A stretch of DNA of 64,000 nucleotides, from contig JAPYXD010000581.1 in assembly GCA_030998225.1 (NCBI GenBank), forward strand, positions 7,451,501-7,515,500, read 5' to 3'. Positions within the stretch are counted from its first letter, which is position 1; each line of letters starts with the position of its first letter. The notes beneath the pieces are model-generated. The model made no database searches, was not told the DNA's origin, and saw nothing but the letters and a program-made list of their open reading frames with translations. The stretch is from Diplolepis rosae (lineage: Eukaryota > Arthropoda > Insecta > Hymenoptera > Diplolepididae). A program made the position numbers and the translations under genes. Of this stretch, positions 10,951 through 22,900 are shown one piece after another.

Positions 10951-13900
10951 ATGAAACTGTTAAACATTTTATCTTTTTGCCATGTCACCATGGCTCTTCT
11001 GATAGGAGTATTAGCTCGTAAAGAGGTAAGTTTCAAATTAAATAATACGATTTTATCATAGTATAGTATAGGATTTCAGGACATTTAAAAAGAATCACCA
11101 AATAATTTTAAGTTATCAAAATAAAAATCACGCCGCAGTCGAGATTTATTTTTTATTAGAATTATTTTACGTAGTGAAAATGAACATTTGAATGTGGAAA
11201 CTTCGTACAGTGTATATACAGTATAGTAAACAATCGAAAATGTAACACTTGAGTAATCAGCTAGTCGGTGATGATGTGTGTAAACACAAATCTAGACCTC
11301 AGCCCCTTGAAAATTAAATATTCCATTTTATGAATGTTCTAGAATTATTTGAATGCATATTCAACAAACACTGTTAGAAATGTTTACAATTTTATTGTAG
11401 ATTGGTATTTTAAATTTAACAACTCAAGTGTATGAGTGAGAGTGTATATTAAATTTCATATAAAATTCATACTAATTACTTATTAAAAAAATCAAATGAT
11501 GCCATTTTCACAAATTAGAAACATGTTTTGAGGTAGTTTTGGATTCTTAATAACGCTGTACCATATTTTTTTCTCGTAAAGCATGAATTGATTTTTTTTC
11601 TTTCTTTTTGTGAGGAAAAATGGCGAAATCTTTTATGGACGTATACTGTAAAAAAATCGTAATTTTACAATACATAGGTGATAAAATTTTTCAATAATAA
11701 ATTGAATAAATAATCTTATATCGAATTATTTCAATAATTTACAAAAAATATTGAAATTTTTCAAATGTATACCAGGGGTGTTAGTTGAAGTTTGCCGGTT
11801 TTTTCAGTAAAGAAAACACTTAATTCTCAAGGGAATCTCAAAAAATTTTTATTCAAAGTATTGACCATTGGCTTCTACACATTTTGCCCATCTTTCAGGC
11901 AAATCATGGATACCATTGCAAAAAAACTTTTTCTCTTTCAAGGCAAACCATTCGACGAGCCATTTTTCGACTTCTTCAAAATTGGCGAACCGCTGCTCTG
12001 CGAGTGAGCGTCCCATCGATGCGAAAAGGTGATAGTCGGACGGGGCGTGGTCTGGAGAGTACGGCGGGTGCGATAATATTTCTCAATTCAATGCTTTTAA
12101 TATGTTCTTCACCACTTGAGCGGTATGAGACGGTGCGTTGTCATGTTGTAGGATAACTTTGCCATGTCTTCGAGCCCATTCTGGCCGTTTTTCGATCAAC
12201 GCATGATTCAAATTGATAATTTGTTGTCGGTAGCAATCCTTATTCACCGTCTCGCCAGGTTTTAATAACTCGAAGTACACCACTCCACACTGGTCCCACC
12301 AAACACAGAGCATTGTCTTACGGCCAAAGCGATTTGGCCTTGGAGTCGATGGGCCGACATCACCAGATGTAAGCCATGATTTTTTCTGCTTCGCGTTCTC
12401 AAAATAAATCCATTTTTCGTCCCCCATGACAATTCGATGCAGAAAAGATTTCCTTTCGAACCGTTGAAGCAGCATTTCACAAATGGTTTTTCGATTTTCC
12501 ATTTGTCTATCTTTCAGTTGGTATGGTACCCATTTCCCATACTTTTGGATTTTTCCCATGGCTTTTAAACGTTGGCAAATTGCTCCTCGGGTCACATTTA
12601 GTGTTTGTGCCAATTGTTGTTGCGATTGGGTTGGGTCTTCATCCAATAACGCCTGCAATTTCGACATATTCACTGAGGTAAACAACTATGATGCTATTAT
12701 TTTGGCAGAATGTAATTGTGTATTCTGGAAGGTTATTGTCCATAGAAAAATATGACATAGATGCCAAATCTTAGAAATGTATACATATCTCTAGCGACAT
12801 CTATGAGTAAAATCGGCAAATTTCAACTAACACCCCTGGTACTGTGAAAAAAATGCTATTGAATCAAAAGCATTTCTTTCCAAAAGCATGCACACTATTA
12901 ATTCATAAAAATATACTACAAGAACCTATAAATATGTTACTAATTCTATAGCATATTGATTTGAATCCATGATTTACATGCTTTTGGAAGGAAATGCTTT
13001 TGATTCAATAGCATTTTTTTCTCAATGTAGTCTTAGAATTTTTCAAACTCAGACACGCAATATTCGATATGTCATTGAATATTCCCTACGTGATTTGTAT
13101 AACAATTTCAAAACATATATTGGTTAATTAGTTCCAATACTTTATTGGAAGTTTAAAAAAAAATTTTTTAGAGTGTAGTACAAGACTCCGGGGACAGATC
13201 TATGCATACCTGGGGTAAAATTTGCAACGTGTATTACCGAAGAAATTTTCTTATTCCAAATTTTTTTAAATTTTCAAAAAATGTTGTACTATATACGAAC
13301 TTATAATTCTGAAAATTATTTTGCATTAGTACGGCTGGCCTTACAGTACCCCATTCGATCAACCCAATTTTTCAGTACTTTTTCGATTGTTTGGGCTTCA
13401 ATGACTTGAATGGCAACTTCGATTTCATGTTTCATGATCTCAATCGTCTCTGGATGGTTAGCGTAACACTTATCATTAACGCCTCCCTACAAAAAATATT
13501 CCAACGGGGTCAAATCTCAGCTCCGAGGCGACCAATTGACATTGAGAATTTCGGCTGATTATTCGATTTTCGAAATGGCTCGCCATTGACCATGACAGAG
13601 GCTCCTAGCTCATTTTCGAAGCAAAATAGCCCAATGATGCCACCGAACTAAAATTCGCACCAAACAGTCACTCGTTGTGGGTGCATCGACTTCTCAATTA
13701 TGGCGTTTGGATTTTCTGAGCCCCAAATACGACAATTTTGCTTATTGACCTTATTGACCTTTTGCCCAAACAATCGAAAACGTACTGAAAAATTGGGTTG
13801 ATCGAATAGGGTACTGTAAGGCCAGCCGTGGCAGTCATTTGAATGATGTTGTGTTTCATTCTTGAATGGAAAGGTTCAATCTTTCTAATAAAACCATATT

Positions 13901-16900
13901 TTTGAAAAAATATACATAAGTTTTTTTTTATAGCCGATTCAAATTCCAAATGTTAGACAGCCCACTCTGTATATGATTAATTGGCCTGAGATTGAACATA
14001 CATAAGCTTTATTGAACGAATTAATTTTGCACGAAGTGTTATAAGGTTCTCGAGACTTAAGGGGGTCCACCTGTGTGAGAGCGGTATTTCGAACGCTTTT
14101 TCGGGAATGTTTGTTAGGAGAACTAATTTGAAAATGATAATAATTTTAACGTTATTTTGAAGGTTTGTGGTTTTATTATAATATTACATTTTTCCAATAG
14201 TGTAATCCGTAGGCTTGTGTTCATTAAGGGCATTGAAAGTGACTCCTTCGAAATGGAATACCGAAATTATGGGCAAGATTCCGCTCGAACGAGTTATCTA
14301 AAACACAAAAAGTAAAAAAAATATTATTTCTGTTTATGTTTTCGAGGTACTGACGTAGCATTTTGACGAAATTTTTCATGCTTTTTTCGATATAATATAT
14401 GCTGTAAAATTTAAAAAAAAAAAAGATTTCAAAAAACCGCTACGTGGGTACCTTCAGTTATCTCTATGAGTCAGCTAAAATTTCAAGTCAATCTGTTCAG
14501 TAGATTTTTTTCAATCCTGCCCACAAATTTCAAAAACATGGTTTCTAGAAAAACGCGTTTAAAGTTTGGAAAACACAACAGAACTTTGTATTGTAGACTC
14601 ACATTTAATCTGCAATACCAGGACCATCATTAGTCATACCTTAAAGATGCAAAAAATGTCAACAAAAAAAATCGATTTTTCGAAAATTTTACACAGGTGG
14701 ACCCCCTTAATTTGGGCAATAGCTATCTTAATCTTCCTTCTTTCTTTTTTTTATCTTGAGAGATCGAAATATCTTAAGAAATACGCAAAATACGAAAAAA
14801 ATGTCTGCAATCAAAAAAATTTATTTTCGGAGGATTCCGCAAAAATATATCCTACACCCCACACCCAGGGGAAGGGGCTGACTTTGAAATTCCAAATGGG
14901 AACCTCCATTTTTTATTGCAGGTTTGTAAATTTTAATCGGAAATTTTTGTCTCCACCCAGGTGCGAATTGGTCGTCGGCCCATGGTTGGGCCAACCTTGT
15001 TAAAGTTGGTCCAACTTTGTTAATATGCCGACGATTGGTTCAATCGTGGTCCAGAGGTGGGCCGACTAAACTGTCACGGTCATCTAAAGCAATTCGCCAA
15101 AGTTGGCCCGACAGTAGGTTCGAGTCTGGGCCATAGTTGAGCCGACGGTCGGGCCCATCTTTGGTTGCTGGTGTTGGCTGCCAAAGTTGGTAAAACCGAA
15201 ACTACCACAGTTGGCCCAACTATGGTCACCAAACCTTGGTCCCCCGATGGTCTAATTCTGGCAGCCAACCGAATTTCGCACCTGGGCATTCGTGATAGAA
15301 ATTAAAATTTCAATCATCAAAGTTTCACCTCCCTCCTATCTCCAGGGTGTGAGGTAAATTTGTGCGGAGACGCTTTTCCCTCTGGAAAATAGAAATTATT
15401 AATGCGGAAATTTTTTTGTACGATGCGTATTTCCTGAGATATTTCCATGTCTGAAAATAAAAAGTCACCCTGATTGTACTATTTATTTATATTTATTACA
15501 TTTATATTTTATCTGAAGTTTGTTTAACGTTATTCTAAATTTTAAAAATGAATTACTTGAACTATTCGTGAATTAGTGATTAAAAAGATATTAATGTGAT
15601 GTTCATTTGATGTATTTTGCAGGTCTCCAACCCTCCTATATTCATTCAAGATATCGTAAGTTTTAATCTTTGATAAATATTTTTAGAGGATCTATTTATA
15701 TTTTCTTCTTCAAATCCGTACACGAGAAAATTTATTCAAGAAGATTCATTCACCTGAGTGAAGTGAACTTGGGACATAAAGACATTTTAGTGAATTTTCA
15801 TTTTTAATCTAGTAAAACGAATTGCTTCATGTTGAAGTTTCAAAGACATGATAAAATGCGAGAAAATTTATTGTAGAAGAAGATAATACATAATGTCAGA
15901 ATCCATAAGGAGCTTTGCCCAAAGCTAATAGAAGTCATTTCGTGCGCTTTAAATTTCAACTAACAGTCGGGTAAGATCTCAAGGCCGCGAAGCAATATCT
16001 TGAAGCGTTTGCTGACGAACCATAAAAATATACAATCTTTTTTTTTCAGTACATATTTATTGATGTTTCAACAATCGTTTTAATTTTTTACAAGACAAAA
16101 TATGGAGTGAAATCGACTCTTGAGCTTTCGCTAAACACATATGTCAAAAAAAAGTGGTTTACGGTTGACATGATTAAGTTAAAGTATTAAAAATTCAATT
16201 TTTGGCACAATTTTGAATGAGAATGTTACGATTTTTGTCATTTTTTCGACATTTGTAGCACAATAAAAAAAACTACGCTAGATTTTACAATAATTCTAAA
16301 TTAGGCTAAACCTAAAGGCGTACTAAATGATTAAAAATTTTTCGATTTTTCTGACCTACCAATTCGACAAACCCCTTAACGACGATAAAAAATCACGCAA
16401 TACAGGACTGCAACGATCTCAATAAAAATTTTCTGAATATTACATTCCTAAGTGCGAATTTAGGTCGGCAGTCAAAGTTTGATGGTCGTGCCCAAGTCGG
16501 TCCTACTTTGTCAATCAAATTTTGGTAGCCGGAGTTGGGGTAACTATGGTTGCTCCAAAGTACCTTTGTTCGGCAAACTATGGCAGCCGATATTGACGGC
16601 CAAAATCAATCCAATCGCCAGCCCAACATTGGCCCAAACGTGAGCCGTCCATCGGATGAACTCTGGTACCTTATTTCAAACGACCGTAATAATACGGTCT
16701 ACCCGACTTTGGACGAAGTTTGGACCGATCCTCGGCTAAATATTAATCGGAATACGTAAAATTATTGCACCCAACCGCCGGCCGAACTCTGGTACATTAT
16801 TTTGAATGACTGTAATAATACACTGAGAGACTTTTTATCAGAGTAAATGATAAAAATAAATTAAAATTTAGTATAATATTGCTTTAAAATGGGCAAGATT

Positions 16901-19900
16901 TTTTTGAATGAACAAATCTTTATTTAATCCAAAGAAATGTTTTCCTTGATCGTATATATTGTGTAGTTGCTTGTTTAAACGATGTTAAAATTAAGTTCAA
17001 CGTTGCGGGCTCGAACACTCTCTACTCATAAGAAGATCTTTTTCAAGTGGGTGAGGTGCTCGTCCTCACTTTCTGACGCAACCAGTATGTCGTCAACGTA
17101 AGAAATAATAAACTCGCCAAGTCCAGTCAAAACTCGTTCCAGACCTCTCACCAAGGCTGAAATGCTGGTTTTTAGGCCAAATGGGGTCACATTGTGCTCA
17201 TAGCACTTTCCCTTATAAAGGGTTTTCCAATAGGGACATAACAATTTTATCTACGAATAAAACAGAGAAATATTTGAGATATTGAGTTCAAATTTATTGT
17301 GGGTGTAGTGCAAGCATTACATGCATTCATTGGACCCAATTTTTAACCACTCTGGCACACATTTCGACCGGAACGTTGGCAATTTCGCGTTGGATGTTGT
17401 CTTTGAGGTCGTCTAAAGTTTCTGGCTTGTTGGCATAGACCAGTGACTTTATATGGCCCCATAAAAAGAAATCCAATGGCGTTAGATCGCATGAACGAGG
17501 CGGCCATTCGACCGGACCATTTCTCGAGATAACATGTTCACCGAATTTGCCTTTCAATAAATCGATTGTGACGCGTGCTGTGTGGCTAGTGGCACCGTCT
17601 TGTTGAAACCACATATCGTTGATGTCAAGTTCATCCAATTCTGGCCACAAATAATCTTCCAACATAGCACGATAGCGCTCTCCATTGAAGGTAACATGAC
17701 GGTCGTTTTCATCCACGAAAAAACACGGCCCAATCACACCTCCGGCATGAAAACCGCACCAAACAGTCACTTTTTTCGGATAAAACGGTGTCTCAAGAAG
17801 CACATTTGAGTTTGTTGCTGACCAATAACGTTTATTTTGCTTATTAACAAAGCCATTGAGCCAGAAATGAGCTTCATCGCTGAAAATGATTTTTCGATGA
17901 AATTCTTCATTTTCTTCAAGCTTTGCCAGAGCCCAATTGGAGAAGTTTCGGCGTTTCAAATGATCAAGTGGCTTTAGTTCTTAAGTCAATTTAATCTTGA
18001 AAGCATGTAGGCCAAGATCTTTTCGCATAATACGCCACAGTGTCGTTTGAGCGATGCCCAATTCTTGAGAACGACGTGGAATCGACTGATTTGGCTCATT
18101 TTGAATCGATGCACTTACGGCTGCGATTATTTCTTCGCTTCGAGCAATACGACGTCTTTTTGGCACCGGAACGTCCAATAGTATATTTTTGGTCTCGAAT
18201 TTATCTACTATAGCACGCACAGCCTGTCGGGTGGGACGATTATTACGGCCGAAAATTGGAGTAAGCGCTCTTAAAGTTGCGACCACCGACTCAGAATTTC
18301 GGTAGTAATTTTTAATAATTTCCAAACGTTGCTGGTTCGTGAACTTTACCATGATGACCATGTTGACTTTAACTAACGTTTTGATATTGACAGTTCATTG
18401 AAAAAGTTTAAGGGTGTGTTCATATAAAGATACGAAATTGTTATGTCCCTATTGGAAAACCCTTTACAAGAAGGCTGTGTACTTTTTTGAGTCTAGATGG
18501 AGAGGGATTTGCCAGAAACTCATGTTCATGTCTAGACTTGACAGGACCTTCTTCTTGCGATATCTTTGAAAAAGGATCTCCATGTTCTCGTACCTTCATG
18601 GTCCGCTTTGAGCCTTTCATTTAGCTTACGTGCGTCCAGGCTATTCGGTCCGGCCTCGCAGAGAAGGTCTCACGTTATTTCCATAATAGATCTTTATACC
18701 TGTTTTTGGTTGTTTGTGGCATAGCTCCCAGGGAGTCCATCTTGGCTTGTACTCGTTCTGTGGTCAATTCTCCAGATGTTTCCAGTGTTCGTAGATTGCA
18801 TTTGTTAGAGATGATGGCTTCTGTAGCATCTTCATGCATCTTTATCGTGGTAGTCCTTGTTTCCTGGTGAATGGTCAAGGTATTGTCCCTGAGATCAATC
18901 ATACCTCCTAGAAGTTTAAGTACATCTATCCCTAATACACAGTTTTTTGTGAGTTTCGAGATGATCAGGAAAATAACTTTACATTTTAATGACGCAGACG
19001 AATATCTGCTTTTTTAGTTTTACTGGTCTGCCTCCTGTTGCGCTGATGACATAAGTACCCACTACTGGTAAGGTCAGGCAGTATTTAAGCGTGGATGAGT
19101 TATCCTCGTAGTAATTCTCAGGTACACATGATACTTGGTTGCCGCTATCCGCCAATGCCATTAGGCTTGTGCTTTCTTTGCTAATTTGTACTGTTGGGCA
19201 CCTGTATTTTCTTATGGGTGTGCTGTATTTTTCTCCCAGTGATTCCTCTCGAAAGTCCAAGGTATCCACGGTGGGCTTGGATCAACTTTAAAACAAAAGT
19301 CCTTGCACCGGTGAGATTTTTTCACAAATCTTTTCTACGTTGTCTCACAAGTATTTAATGCCAATATATCAAAATAATCACTAGAGGGATTTGTGAGATA
19401 AATCGATTTCTGTATGGTCATGTAGCGTTTCCCGAGTAGTATGCATTTGCAATGAATATAACAGGTTTGGGAGATATTTATAAATGTTTGATATCAGTTC
19501 ATCCATTATGCAATTATTAAATATTGCAACTGGAAATAACAAAGTTAATATAGAATCAATTAAATTTGTTAAAATTACAAGTTTGAGCAACAATTTTACT
19601 TTTTCATACATAGTCCATTAAGGATATGAAAAAATTAAATTTGAATAAATGACAAACCACTTCAATAACAATCAACTTATTATTTATTATCACATCAAAA
19701 TAAATAGCCATTAACATGAATGAAAACCATTATATTCACAAATAGTACGGAGTAATCTTTCTGGGAACTTTAGGTGTTATTGGTATATCTATCGTAATGT
19801 AGCTTTCTTGAAATGCTGCAATTTTCGATTTGAAGCTAGGATCCAGATTTTTTCCAAAGCAGGCATGGACGACGTCTCTAAATTTTTTACATACCGTTAC

Positions 19901-22900
19901 ATATTTTAAGCATCCCAAATTATGACTTTTTGGGCACAGCAAATCGAGTTTCTCCAAAAGCTTCTTGCAAGAATAACTGTTAAAATTTGAACTACCGTGG
20001 CGTAAATCACGAATTACACAGCACATTGTTGCCCACTGAAGTACCTCTTGTTCAAATTCATTCAGTAAATGTTTATTTAAAATGTTCACAACACCAATCA
20101 TTAAATGTAACTCTGGCGAGGGAATGATGTGGAGAAATTGTTTATTATCAGCATGAGTCCTCAAAAAAAGAGGACTATTGATGCAGTTCTTGTAAAATTT
20201 TGCATCTGTTTTTTAGCTCCTGCCAAAGACCATTGGTTATGATTCTCTAACATATTTTCTGTCGTTCTGTACGCATCGCAGGTATTCAAATTATTTTTAT
20301 TGGCGTAGCACCAAGTACAAGGGTATTTACTGCTGTGTTACATTATGTCAACTAAAATATTAGCCAATTCAAGATCAGTTGCGATATTTCCCTTAAAGTT
20401 GTTGATGTTCAATGCAGACCAAAGTTTAGATACGTTGTCATAATTTTCCTGTGAAGTAGGTGCGAGAGCAAGTATCATCAATTACCCTGTGACTGAGCTA
20501 ATAATCCGGTTTGAAATTCTTTTTCTTCATTCAATGTTCGTTTCAGTAATGATGAGACAACTTGTTGTACAGTTTCGGAACCCGCGTATATGATAGATTC
20601 ATTTAAGTTCTGTAGGCGTGTGGTCAAGTTGCATTTATGAGAAAATTCTTTTCCAACCAACGAGAAGCAATAACTACAACGACTTTCGATCAAATGAAAC
20701 TGCACTTTATCTAAAAAATGTCAGAAAATGATTATAAATTTTACAGAGGTTGAATAAAATACTACTTGGAAATTTATTCATTATCGAACGTAACGAAAAA
20801 AGAATGAAATAATAATAAATGTTCAAGAATCAACTTGCTTTTTACTTCTACATTTGTCTTGTCAGCCAGGATTCTGATTTCATGCTGTCGCCTGTCGGTT
20901 ATTGAGTCGAAATTGAGAATTGTGTTTCTCTCGACTTTGTGCAAAAGAGGCCCTATATTGTATTACTCCAAAAACTTAGCGACACGTATTATTTCTAATG
21001 TGCCCAAAATAATTTTTAGGTGGTGAGGATCATCCCCGAAAAGTGTGATACCAAATATTGATTTAATTGTTTCACATATAACAGAATCTTTCAAAATTAA
21101 ACCAACTCAAGCAATGTCTTCACAATAAGAAATGAAAAATGTGATTTTGTCAAGGTGATCAAAAAGATGTCCGGGGGGGGGGGGGGGGGAAGTACTCGAC
21201 AATAATTGTTAATTATATAAAAATTTTATTATATTTCTCCAAAACAACGTAAGTTTCGCGTACAGAACCAGGCAGAACGTGGTTATAGACCGACAGTTTC
21301 GAGTCTGCGGCGGGCAGGCTCGCGCTGCGAGCCTGGCGGAGACTATTGTAGATGCTGCATCTATGTACTTGTTGGGCCGTCCGGCGAGTGTCGCGCCGGT
21401 TTCCTTAGCACTAGCGTTTGAGAACTAATGTGACCGTTTCAATTCATCATATGAATTGTTACTTAATGCAAACTGTTATATGCAACTTCAAAATTTGAAT
21501 TACTGCTGTGTACTTTTTGAAACTGGTATCTAATAATATAGTTAAAAAGTTGTGAAGAACATGATAATATGTAATATTGTAATCACCTATGTGCTGAGTT
21601 AACCTGAAAAGTCGGATGAAATTTTCTAAATAAACTTTCACCGTATAATCACTTACATTGTACCTCAACTATTTCTTAACGTCATTCGGGATTCGAAAAT
21701 TAAATTATTTGCACCATTTTTTGATTATTACCTCAAAAACTATCTATATTATCTTCATACTGTGTATTTTACAGAAAGGCGTACCTGTTGATACACCAAT
21801 ACCATATGAAGTGAGTTCTAAATTCTCTAAAATCATTTTTATAGGGTCAAGCGATCTGTTGAAATTCACCTTGAAAAACATTTAGGTGTGTAATTTTCAT
21901 GTAATGTTTTTTACAGGTCTGGTCAAGTCCTAACTTCATCGTAAAAGGAGTAAGTTCTATTTCTCAAAAATAATCCTCACTGAATATTTCATCTGAAATG
22001 TTTTTATTTGATGAGCTGATTGCCATGTAAAGACCAAATTGTTTTTCCACTTGAGGGGCAAAATCTGCACTTTTTTGCCCCCGGGAACATACAAATTCAT
22101 TTTTAGACCCCTGAGTGGATAAAAAATTGTATGCTACACGGTAATTTATCTGCCCAAGAGTAGAAGTAAAATGGCGCTTGATTGTACGGCGTACGCACGC
22201 GCGTGGGGCAATGTTACAATTTAACAATCAAGATTGCAATGTTATCGTATAACCTTACGCACGCACGCATCTCTCTCTCTTTTTCTCTCACTTCCCCGTC
22301 CTTACTATTACTGTACGTGCCTCTCTCCGCGATAAAATAAAGTGCTATTTTACTGTCGCTCTGTGGACAGATAAAGAGCGGTTATTCTACCTATTTCAGA
22401 TAATAGTATATTACGTGCCTAGGCGCACAATGAGGGTTATTGCGTGACGAGCGACAATGCTCGTAGGAGATCGGAAGCCGAGACGTAGCTGAGGCAAAGC
22501 CGAGACGAAGCCGAGACAAAGCCGAGACGAAGCTGAGGCGCGATCAGTACTGCGAGCATTGTCGCGAGTCTCGTAATTTTCCGAATTGTGTGCATTGCCA
22601 CGTATTGTATTATATGTGGCTCCGGTGCGTATACGAGTTTTTATGCGTACACTCGAATCTAATCTAGTATTGTAGTTGTTTGCAGCGCTAGTCATTTTGA
22701 TTTTATCGATCTTGTGTAGTAGTAATGGATTTTAGTAGACGCATGCGCAGTTCAATTTTTACATTTCATTCCTCTGTAGCGCAATACACAACATTGCGCT
22801 ACTCTTAACTGTAGCGAAAAACGAGTTTGCGTGCCGGTGGCACATAAAATGGTTTTATGTGCCTCCGGCGCGTAAACTCGTTTTTTGGCTACAGTTAAGA

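Noticed and set aside
11389..11415. Possible early micro-exon of gene A (ATTGTAG then 27 nt before GTGTATG)
   Set aside because: The donor is weak, and the better donor (GTGAGA) breaks phase 0, which all other exons keep.
15080..15289. 69-codon minus-strand frame
   Set aside because: The protein simply translates the GTTGGCCCAAC minisatellite.
21173..21189. Poly(G) tract as a possible regulatory G-quadruplex
   Set aside because: A single homopolymer in an intron, more likely slippage or an assembly artefact.
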